Assembly (NCBI GenBank): GCA_947307285.1
Contig: CAMZIS010000011.1
Span: forward strand, 1 to 14,430
Source of the DNA: an uncultured Peptococcaceae bacterium
GTDB taxonomy: Bacteria > Bacillota > Dehalobacteriia > UBA4068
DNA length: 14,430 nucleotides
Reading direction: 5' to 3'
Every line of letters begins with the position of its first letter. Positions within the stretch are counted from its first letter, which is position 1. Under the pieces are notes generated by a model that did no database searches, was not told where the DNA came from, and saw nothing but the letters and a program-made list of their open reading frames with translations. This document shows positions 1-5,397 of the stretch, piece after piece. The position numbers and the translations under genes were made by a program.

Positions 1-422
1 AGATCGAGATAGGCAAATTCCACATCATAAAGAGCGCCGTATTCCTCACCCAAGCGGCGCAACAATTCGTGGTTTTGATACGGTGAAATAAGCAAAGTAG
101 TGGAAAAACAGGGATAATCCATATCCCGCGCTTTTCGGGCCGCGGCTTCCAGTCGGGTACGATAACAGTGTTCACAGCGTTTTTCCGGTGCGGAAGCAAC
201 TGCAGCCAGCCACTCCTCCAGCGGGTAATCAGCGCTTGCCTCATAGGGCAAACCCTTTGATTCAAACAGCTGCACAAATGATAAGCGACGCGCTTTATGC
301 TCCTGGTATGGATGTATATTCGGATTCCAGTACCACCCAAACGGCTCGTACCCGGCATCCATAAACTGCGGCAGACTGCCGGTCGCACAGGGCCCGCAAC
401 AGCAATGCAGCAATAGTTTCAT
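1..422 (-). CDS. queH: Epoxyqueuosine reductase QueH (3' end outside the window)
   Basis: QueH reduces epoxyqueuosine to queuosine in tRNA, the last step of queuosine synthesis, and is the non-homologous alternative to the cobalamin enzyme QueG. About 140 N-terminal residues are visible; the C-terminus lies beyond base 1. Seen: an N-terminal cysteine cluster LLHCCCGPC (residues 4-12), a second pair CEHC (83-86), and the family stretch FSTTLLISPYQNHE (106-119). In this family such cysteines bind an iron-sulfur cluster and a second metal. The ATG (420-422) overlaps the ruvB stop by one base (TGATG), and AGGGGAG at the end of ruvB acts as its ribosome binding site, so translation is probably coupled to ruvB. 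It is the last visible gene of the ruvC-ruvA-ruvB-queH operon. The family call is firm; only the truncation limits it. Confidence 0.93.
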   Translation of the reverse strand, partial: MKLLLHCCCGPCATGSLPQFMDAGYEPFGWYWNPNIHPYQEHKARRLSFVQLFESKGLPYEASADYPLEEWLAAVASAPEKRCEHCYRTRLEAAARKARDMDYPCFSTTLLISPYQNHELLRRLGEEYGALYDVEFAYLD

Positions 423-1459
423 CAGAAGAGACTCCCCTGCTCGTCTTGTTTATCATTCTTTTCGTCTTGCTTATCGAATCCGAAGTATTCAAAGGCTGCA
501 GGCGTGGCCACACGGCCTCTGGGCGTACGCCTCAGGAATCCGATCTGCATCAGATAAGGCTCGCAAACGTCCTCGATCGTGTTGATGCTTTCTGATATGG
601 AAGCACCGATATTTTCCGGGCCCACCGGACCGCCGTTGTATTTTTCTATGATGGCCAGCATCACCTTGCGGTCTGTTGCGTCCAAACCGAGTTCGTCTAC
701 GCCCATCATAGATAAGCCCATAGCGGCAATATCCTTAGTAATAACGCCATTCCCCTGTACTTCAGCATAATCACGCAAGCGTTTCAGCAGACGGTTGGCG
801 ATTCGCGGTGTGCCGCGACTGCGTCTGCTGATCTCAACAGCGCCCTGCTCGTCCAGGGCTACGTTGAATATCCTGGCAGAGCGGCGGATGATATGCAGCA
901 GCTCCGCATCGCTGTAGTATTCCAGTCGGCTGATGACGCCAAAGCGGTCACGCAGCGGTGCCGCGAGCTTACCAGCATGGGTAGTGGCGCCGATAAGAGT
1001 AAAGGGAGGCAGAGGCAAACGCAGACTTTTAGCGCCGGGGCCTTTGCCGGTCACGATGTCGATGGCAAAATCCTCCATGGCGGGATAGAGGACTTCTTCC
1101 ACGCTGCGGTTCAGACGATGTATCTCGTCGATGAACAGTATGTCCCTTTCCTGAAGATCGGTTATTATAGCTGCCAGATCGCCGGCGCGGGATATGGCAG
1201 GACCGGAAGTTATGCGGATATTTACGTTCAACTCGTTGGCTATTATCGTAGCCAGCGTGGTCTTACCCAATCCAGGCGGGCCGTAGAGCAGCACATGATC
1301 CAGAGCCTCTCCCCTGCCCAGTGCAGCTTTAACGTATATCTCGATATTTTTTTTGACCTGCTCCTGCCCGGTATACTCCGAAAAGAAACGGGGGCGGATA
1401 ACACTCTCTTCACCGTCGCTCCAAAGAAGGTCCGGAGCGATAATGCGGTTTTCCTCCAT
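422..1459 (-). CDS. ruvB: Holliday junction branch migration helicase RuvB
   Basis: RuvB is the hexameric AAA+ motor that, with RuvA, drives branch migration of Holliday junctions in recombinational repair. The 345-residue protein has a Walker A motif GPPGLGKTT (60-68), Walker B with DEIHR (111-115), sensor 1 GATT (157-160), the arginine-finger segment LRDRFG (169-174) and the C-terminal winged-helix signature GFLRRTPRGR. Residues 1-330 align well with the family from memory. After the usual end at EYFGF there is an extra polar tail carrying a tandem DKQDE repeat and finishing in QGSLF, which looks like a sliding-clamp-binding peptide (see findings). The ATG (1457-1459) follows an AGAGGT ribosome binding site. 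It lies 12 bases after ruvA and overlaps queH by one base. Confidence 0.98.
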   Translation of the reverse strand: MEENRIIAPDLLWSDGEESVIRPRFFSEYTGQEQVKKNIEIYVKAALGRGEALDHVLLYGPPGLGKTTLATIIANELNVNIRITSGPAISRAGDLAAIITDLQERDILFIDEIHRLNRSVEEVLYPAMEDFAIDIVTGKGPGAKSLRLPLPPFTLIGATTHAGKLAAPLRDRFGVISRLEYYSDAELLHIIRRSARIFNVALDEQGAVEISRRSRGTPRIANRLLKRLRDYAEVQGNGVITKDIAAMGLSMMGVDELGLDATDRKVMLAIIEKYNGGPVGPENIGASISESINTIEDVCEPYLMQIGFLRRTPRGRVATPAAFEYFGFDKQDEKNDKQDEQGSLF

Positions 1460-1471
1460 AGTTTTTACCTC

Positions 1472-2080
1472 TTAGGAACGCATAGCGATCTTCAAAGATT
1501 CCCTGAGCAAGGCTTCACTGGCAGCGTCTGCCCCCAGATTAGCCATAGCTTTGAGCGCAAAAGCCCGGGATTCGGTAGCAGTGTAGCCCAACTGTTTCAG
1601 AGCCGCCAACAGCTGCGGATCAAGCGCTTCGCCGGTCAAAGGCTCGCCGGTTTCAGTGCCGGGTATTTCACTGGCTACAACCGGGAATTTGTCCTTAAGC
1701 TCAAGCAGTATTCGTTCCGCAGTCTTTTTGCCAACTCCGGATACAGCAGTCAGAGGCTTATGATCCTGTGCGGCGATTATTTGCGGGAAACGGGACACGG
1801 CTATCTTATCCAATATGGCAACGCCAGTCTTAGCCCCGATCCCGGAAATGCCGATAAGCAAGCGGAATATCCGCAGTTGCTCCTTGTCGGCAAACCCGAA
1901 AAGCTGCCAACCGTCATCCTTTACCTGCAGATGCGTGTGGAGAGTTATTTCCTCTCCGACAGCGGGCGCAGGCTGCAGCATGGACATGGGTACATATATC
2001 TCCAAACCCACTCCGCTTTTATCGATGACTATTGTTTCGCCGTCAACCGAGCTGACGATCCCGCGGATAAATGCGATCAT
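1472..2080 (-). CDS. ruvA: Holliday junction DNA-binding protein RuvA
   Basis: RuvA tetramers hold the four-way junction open and load RuvB rings on opposite arms. The 202-residue protein is of normal length. Visible parts: an N-terminal OB fold (about 1-63) ending in the WQLFGF stretch, with the acidic pin residues Asp55-Asp56 that separate strands at the crossover; two helix-hairpin-helix motifs with ISGIGAKT (78-85) and VSGVGKKT (113-120); a linker rich in Glu, Pro and Gly; and the RuvB-contacting C-terminal domain (about 155-202). The ATG overlaps the ruvC stop as ATGA, and AGGAG lies just upstream inside ruvC, indicating translational coupling. No unusual residues were noticed. Confidence 0.97.
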   Translation of the reverse strand: MIAFIRGIVSSVDGETIVIDKSGVGLEIYVPMSMLQPAPAVGEEITLHTHLQVKDDGWQLFGFADKEQLRIFRLLIGISGIGAKTGVAILDKIAVSRFPQIIAAQDHKPLTAVSGVGKKTAERILLELKDKFPVVASEIPGTETGEPLTGEALDPQLLAALKQLGYTATESRAFALKAMANLGADAASEALLRESLKIAMRS

Positions 2081-2574
2081 TTTGATTCTCCTAACAACTG
2101 ACGGCCCCGGTGATTATGGGCGTGAGTGATGGCGATAGCCAAAGCGTCTGCCGCATCATCCGGCTTTGGAATGGCAGATAGTTTAAGCAGACGGGTGACC
2201 ATATACTGTATCTGCGCTTCATCGGCTCGTCCGTAAGCAGTGAGAGCCTGGTTTACCTGTAGGGGAGTATTTTCGGATATAGGCAATCCGGCCTGCGCAC
2301 AAGCCAGCAGCAACACGCCGCGGGCCTGGCCGACCGGTACGGCAGTGGTGGCATTTTTGTTGAAGAATAACTGTTCGATAGCGATGCTGTCCGGTTTTTT
2401 CTCCTCTAACAATGCTTGCAGCTTATCGTATAACAGTACGAGGCGCTCGGCGTCAGACGGACCCGGCTCGGTACGGAGTGCGCCGTAATCCAGCATTTCA
2501 TATTTACCGTGATCCGCGGCAATCAATCCATAGCCTGTGATTGCTGAGCCTGGATCGAGACCTAAAATCAGCAT
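2077..2574 (-). CDS. ruvC: Crossover junction endodeoxyribonuclease RuvC
   Basis: RuvC is the dimeric resolvase that cuts Holliday junctions symmetrically after RuvAB migration. The 165-residue protein carries the four catalytic acids of its RNase H-like fold: Asp7 (in GLDPGS), Glu67 (IAIEQ), Asp140 and Asp143 (DDAADALA). Phe70, two residues after the EQ, matches the residue that probes the junction core. Odd: in the helix usually written VKQ-GxG-AEK, this protein has VNQ and RADEA, so the positions equal to E. coli Lys107 and Lys118 are Asn108 and Glu119; I checked this at base level. The ATG follows a clear GGAGGA ribosome binding site. It is the first gene of the ruvCAB-queH operon, as nothing on this strand lies directly upstream. 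Confidence 0.96.
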   Translation of the reverse strand: MLILGLDPGSAITGYGLIAADHGKYEMLDYGALRTEPGPSDAERLVLLYDKLQALLEEKKPDSIAIEQLFFNKNATTAVPVGQARGVLLLACAQAGLPISENTPLQVNQALTAYGRADEAQIQYMVTRLLKLSAIPKPDDAADALAIAITHAHNHRGRQLLGESK

Positions 2575-2594
2575 GAATCGTCCTCCGTTTTAAA

Positions 2595-2622
2595 TATATA
2601 ACATTCAACAATTGCCTGCCAA
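2595..2622 (-). promoter_or_regulatory. Candidate promoter of the ruvC operon
   Basis: Read on the minus strand, TTGGCA (2617-2622) is followed after 16 bases by TATATA (2595-2600); an overlapping TATATT gives an 18-base spacer. Transcription would start only about 15 bases before the ATG, just ahead of the GGAGGA site, so the leader would be very short. It is plausible because ruvC heads the operon, but it rests on consensus matching alone. I saw no SOS (LexA) box next to it. Confidence 0.35.
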
Positions 2623-2685
2623 ATCCTGCCTTTACACATAAAGACCAGCGATAGGGCATTGCTATTACGCCAAACTATTTTTATC

Positions 2686-2714
2686 TTGACTTAGCGTAAG
2701 ACAGCAGTTAAAAT
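2686..2714 (+). promoter_or_regulatory. Promoter of tRNA-Thr
   Basis: TTGACT (2686-2691) and TAAAAT (2709-2714) are separated by exactly 17 bases, a good sigma-A match. Predicted initiation near 2721 leaves a short leader of about 22 bases before the mature tRNA 5' end at 2743. Confidence 0.7.
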
Positions 2715-2742
2715 AAATTGGAATGAAGAAGCTCATATCGTT

Positions 2743-2817
2743 GCCAGTGTAGCACAGTGGTAGTGCAGCTGATTCGTAATCAGCAGGTCGTCAGTTCAAT
2801 CCTGACCACTGGCTCCA
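2743..2817 (+). tRNA. tRNA-Thr, anticodon CGU, CCA encoded
   Basis: The full cloverleaf can be folded by eye. The acceptor GCCAGTG (2743-2749) pairs perfectly with CACTGGC (2807-2813). The D stem is GCAC/GTGC with loop AGTGGTA. The anticodon stem GCTGA (2768-2772) pairs with TCAGC (2780-2784) around loop TTCGTAA, giving anticodon CGT (2775-2777), which reads the threonine codon ACG. The variable loop is AGGTC. The T stem is GTCAG/CTGAC with loop TTCAATC. The discriminator base is T2814 and CCA is encoded at 2815-2817. G1-C72, C2-G71 and the GU in the anticodon agree with threonine identity. It stands alone with its own promoter and terminator. Confidence 0.97.
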
Positions 2818-2821
2818 TTCA

Positions 2822-2857
2822 GAAAGATAGCCCGCATGCTATCTTTCTTTTCTTTTT
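2822..2857 (+). terminator. Rho-independent terminator after tRNA-Thr
   Basis: A perfect 10-bp stem GAAAGATAGC (2822-2831) / GCTATCTTTC (2838-2847) with a six-base loop is followed by TTTTCTTTTT (2848-2857). It closes the single-gene tRNA unit and isolates it from the TetR gene. Confidence 0.9.
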
Positions 2858-2902
2858 ATATTCACCATCTAATCAAGTAGAGTTATGCTTCTTCATTCGA
2901 CC

Positions 2903-2931
2903 TTGACAAGATACAGTGAACAGTGTATTCT
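2903..2931 (+). promoter_or_regulatory. Promoter of the TetR-family gene with an overlapping palindrome
   Basis: A perfect -35 TTGACA (2903-2908) and a -10 TATTCT (2926-2931) lie 17 bases apart. The spacer and the start of the -10 are filled by an imperfect 18-base palindrome, ATACAGTGAACAGTGTAT (2911-2928), with 7 of 9 base pairs matched. This is where a TetR dimer would block RNA polymerase, so negative autoregulation is likely but inferred. Confidence 0.65.
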
Positions 2932-2977
2932 TGTTATAGCAAAGCAACCGTCCACATGTTAAAAGGAGGTAAGCTCG

Positions 2978-3550
2978 ATGCCAAAGGATAAAATCGGAAA
3001 TCATATCAAGATAATCGACGCAGCTAAACATGAGTTTTCAGCCTACGGTTTTGCCGACGCCTCGATGAGACGTATTGCTGCGGAATGCGGTATGAGCGCC
3101 TCTGGATTGTACAAGCATTTTGCAAGCAAGGAAGAGATGTTCGCTACGCTGGTCGACCCTGTATTGGAGGGTTTAAAGGATCTATACCGCAAGGCGGAGC
3201 AGGAAGGCAACAATGACACCAAGGCGGTCATGCAGTATATCTACGACAACATCGACGCTTTTAAACTGATCGTATCCCATTCTCGTGGGACCAGATACGA
3301 AAATTATCAACATGAAATCGCACTGTTGGAGGAAAAATCCAGTCTTGCTTATTTGCAGAGTCTTAAAAGTAAGGGTAAACGGGTACGTGAGGTAGACCCA
3401 AAAGAATTCCATTTACTGGTAACGGTCAACGTCAACGCCATTTTCCAGGCTGTCGAGCACGATCTAACAAGAGAAGAGGCTATGGACTACGCCAATACTC
3501 TGGAAACCTTCTTCCTCTACAGCTGGCGTAAAGTTTTCGGATTGCCGTAA
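2978..3550 (+). CDS. TetR/AcrR-family transcriptional regulator, ligand unknown
   Basis: This 190-residue protein has the standard TetR layout. The N-terminal helix-turn-helix domain (about 10-56) contains the pattern IIDAAKHEFSAYGF, then MRRIAAECGMSASGLYKHF, with the recognition helix around SASGLYKHF. A divergent, mostly helical C-terminal ligand and dimer domain (about 60-190) gives no clue to the effector. The start is an ATG seven bases after a strong AAAGGAGGT site. It has its own promoter, with a palindrome over the spacer suggesting autoregulation, and its own terminator. It converges on the racemase-like gene, so that gene is not in its operon. Possible targets are the nearby metal-exporter-like permease or hut genes, but nothing in the sequence links them. 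No enzyme function is implied. Confidence 0.93.
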   Translation: MPKDKIGNHIKIIDAAKHEFSAYGFADASMRRIAAECGMSASGLYKHFASKEEMFATLVDPVLEGLKDLYRKAEQEGNNDTKAVMQYIYDNIDAFKLIVSHSRGTRYENYQHEIALLEEKSSLAYLQSLKSKGKRVREVDPKEFHLLVTVNVNAIFQAVEHDLTREEAMDYANTLETFFLYSWRKVFGLP

Positions 3551-3574
3551 GCTATTCATTTCCTAATATCAGCG

Positions 3575-3606
3575 AAACCGCACGTTACCGTGCGGTTTTG
3601 TTATTT
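3575..3606 (+). terminator. Terminator between the TetR gene and the racemase-like gene
   Basis: A perfect 10-bp stem AAACCGCACG (3575-3584) / CGTGCGGTTT (3589-3598) with loop TTAC is followed by TGTTATTT. The tail suits the plus-strand TetR transcript. The same hairpin lies just past the stop of the opposing racemase gene and may serve it too, though the tail in that direction is weak. Confidence 0.8.
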
Positions 3607-3609
3607 CAT

Positions 3610-4383
3610 TTACAACCTGCGCAGGAAAGGTTGATCCAACAACTTTACCTTGCCGCCCATTTGCATTATACAGCTGCCCAAAGAGCGGTCTATCTTGATT
3701 TCAAGCTCTCCTCCCGGCTGAACGAAGCGGTATCCTTTACTCCCTTCTGTCATATCCCTGCTGAGCCACCACGCACAAGCTGTGGAGCCGCTGCCGCAGC
3801 TGCTTTCCCAAATAAGAGAACCGGCCTGGTCTACCCAGACCAAAGGCTTCAGATTATTATCATCTCTGAGGAACATGACGCCAAGCGCCGGGGTATTCAG
3901 CTTGCGGCACATGTCATGCATCTTCTCCTTGCAAAGATCCAGGCTTTCAAAAAGCAGATAAGGCGCCACGACATGAGTTATGCCGTCAAAAACTACGGCA
4001 GGCAGTTCTTGACCATCCCAATCTATTGCAGAAATGCCCCGAGGCAACGGCATCTGAGCGAAAGCGGTTCCATATTCAGCGTCTACCTTCACCTTGACAG
4101 GTTTTCCTCCGGTACCGCTCATTTCAACGATAACCTCTTCGCCGCGCACCCGGCTTTTTTTTAAAATATAATAATAGCCAGCGGCACGGCAGGCGTTACC
4201 GCAGAATTCACCGCCGGCCATTTCACATTTGATATGCCCCCCCTGCTGGGGCTCGCCTAGAAAAGCGACTTGTTCTATCTTCAGCGAGCTGTCAGAAAGC
4301 AGTGTCTCTGCCACTCGATCATCAGGAGAGCCAAAAACAAAGGCGGTGATATTTCCGGCGGGATCTGCAATGAAATATTCCAT
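3610..4383 (-). CDS. DapF-fold cofactor-independent amino acid racemase, probable histidine racemase (CntK-like)
   Basis: This 257-residue protein belongs to the diaminopimelate-epimerase superfamily, whose members racemise with two cysteines and no cofactor. Both are present, in mirrored motifs: GGEFCGNACR (Cys61) and SSCGSGSTAC (Cys196). True DapF has a WERGAGET-type loop just before the second cysteine that grips the distal end of DAP. Here it is cut to IWESSCGSG. The N-terminus DPAGN, the GEFCGNA motif, LIWESSCGSG and the late VQPGGELEI closely resemble, from memory, the staphylococcal histidine racemase CntK. A PhzF isomerase is less likely because both cysteines are kept. Its neighbour across the ArsP_2 gene is hutH, supporting histidine as substrate, so it may convert D-histidine to L-histidine for HutH. 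Fold and chemistry are well supported; the substrate is inferred. AAGG lies seven bases before the ATG. Confidence 0.72.
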   Translation of the reverse strand: MEYFIADPAGNITAFVFGSPDDRVAETLLSDSSLKIEQVAFLGEPQQGGHIKCEMAGGEFCGNACRAAGYYYILKKSRVRGEEVIVEMSGTGGKPVKVKVDAEYGTAFAQMPLPRGISAIDWDGQELPAVVFDGITHVVAPYLLFESLDLCKEKMHDMCRKLNTPALGVMFLRDDNNLKPLVWVDQAGSLIWESSCGSGSTACAWWLSRDMTEGSKGYRFVQPGGELEIKIDRSLGSCIMQMGGKVKLLDQPFLRRL

Positions 4384-4484
4384 AGACCTTCTACCTCATA
4401 AATAACAATTAAATATAATCCAAATAGAGGAATTAATAGAAACAGGCGGAAAATATAAAAGATTTTATTATTAAAGGATATCAC
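4384..4484. promoter_or_regulatory. Divergent promoter region between the racemase and the ArsP_2-like gene
   Basis: This 101-base, very AT-rich gap separates two divergent start codons and must hold both promoters. On the plus strand a perfect TATAAT (4414-4419) is visible, but no good -35 sits 16-18 bases upstream. On the minus strand I could not pick a convincing pair. No riboswitch-like structure is evident at this length. The two genes could be co-regulated through a shared operator here. Confidence 0.4.
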
Positions 4485-5345
4485 ATGGATCTGTTTTTAG
4501 ATTGTTTAAAAGATGCATTCCTTGATACGTTAAAGCTTCTTCCTCTGCTTTTTTTGACCTATTTGCTCATGGAATATATCGAGCACAAGGGCAATGAAAG
4601 AATGGAACAACTGATACGCCGTTCCGGGCGTCTGGGACCTTTGGCAGGAGCATTATTAGGCCTGGTACCGCAGTGTGGTTTTGCCGGAGCTGCAGCAGGC
4701 TTCTTTTCCAGCCGCATGATCACGCCTGGTACGCTGTTTGCGATATTTCTGGCTACGTCGGACGAGATGCTGCCGTTGATGATCGCCTCCGTTGCCCCCG
4801 CCTCAACTATACTTCGTATCCTGGGTGTGAAGCTCATAATCGGCCTGACAATGGGTTTTCTGCTGGATCTGTTCCTGGCCAACAGCCGACAGTTCGTCCA
4901 GGATAATGTTTGCGCCATGTGCCAGCGGGAGAACTGCGGTTGTGACGAGCACGGCCTTCTTCATGCGGCAGTCAATCATTCCCTGCGCATTTCCCTGTTC
5001 ATTTTTGTCATCAGCCTGGCGCTGAATCTGATAATAGAATTAGCAGGGCTGTCGCGACTAAACGTATCGTTCCTCTCCTCTCCCCTTTGGGGCACGCTGG
5101 TCGCAGCATTAGTCGGTCTGATACCGAATTGCACGCCTTCTGTAGTAATAACGACTCTGTATCTGCAAGGAGCGCTGCCCGGTGGCGCTCTCCTGGCCGG
5201 TCTGCTCACCAACGCAGGCATGGGCTTATTGGTGCTTTATCGTACAAACCCCAGCTGGAAGGAGAATATCTGCATCACGGCACTGCTTTATTTTACCGGA
5301 GTAATCTTCGGTTTGCTGATATCATTGTTGGGCGTCACATTATAA
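4485..5345 (+). CDS. Polytopic membrane protein, putative heavy-metal exporter of the ArsP_2 type
   Basis: A 286-residue, strongly hydrophobic protein with about eight to ten predicted membrane helices in two related halves. Each half carries a helix-breaking cysteine motif: LLGLVPQCGFAG (58-69) and LVGLIPNCTPS (209-219). Both are followed by a similar helix and a small-residue turn, suggesting an internal duplication. The middle loop is rich in possible metal ligands, CAMCQRENCGCDEHG (143-157), followed by His160 and His165. This fits the family called ArsP_2 or putative 10TM heavy-metal exporter, some members of which are annotated as putative manganese transporters. The substrate cannot be read from sequence. 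The ATG follows AAAGGA. It diverges from the racemase gene and ends at a terminator shared with hutH. A role in arsenic, manganese or other metal efflux, or in export of a metal-amino-acid complex, is possible. Confidence 0.75.
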   Translation: MDLFLDCLKDAFLDTLKLLPLLFLTYLLMEYIEHKGNERMEQLIRRSGRLGPLAGALLGLVPQCGFAGAAAGFFSSRMITPGTLFAIFLATSDEMLPLMIASVAPASTILRILGVKLIIGLTMGFLLDLFLANSRQFVQDNVCAMCQRENCGCDEHGLLHAAVNHSLRISLFIFVISLALNLIIELAGLSRLNVSFLSSPLWGTLVAALVGLIPNCTPSVVITTLYLQGALPGGALLAGLLTNAGMGLLVLYRTNPSWKENICITALLYFTGVIFGLLISLLGVTL

Positions 5346-5364
5346 AACCGAAAGCTTAAATATC

Positions 5365-5397
5365 AAGACCACCCTTGTCAGGGTGGTCTTTGTTTAT
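5365..5397. terminator. Terminator between the convergent ArsP_2-like gene and hutH
   Basis: A perfect 10-bp stem AAGACCACCC (5365-5374) / GGGTGGTCTT (5381-5390) with a six-base loop lies between the two convergent stop codons. The plus-strand tail TGTTTATT fits the permease transcript. In the other direction the tail GATATTTAA is weaker, but the hairpin starts immediately after hutH. Confidence 0.8.

Noticed and set aside
893..2101. A 402-codon open frame on the plus strand, antisense to ruvB and ruvA
   Set aside because: It is a shadow of two unmistakable genes on the other strand. Its translation has no recognisable domain, and it has no credible ribosome binding site.
2743..2817. tRNA-Thr as an integration site for a mobile element
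   Set aside because: No integrase, no repeated tRNA 3' end downstream, and the following genes look like ordinary chromosome.
3598..4164. A 188-codon plus-strand open frame opposite the racemase gene
   Set aside because: The minus-strand frame has clear paired cysteine motifs, a start site and full family length. The plus frame has none of these.
3610..4383. Annotation as diaminopimelate epimerase (dapF)
   Set aside because: The fold and cysteines fit, but the DAP-recognition loop before the second cysteine is missing, and the gene is not near lysine or cell-wall genes. A different substrate is more likely.
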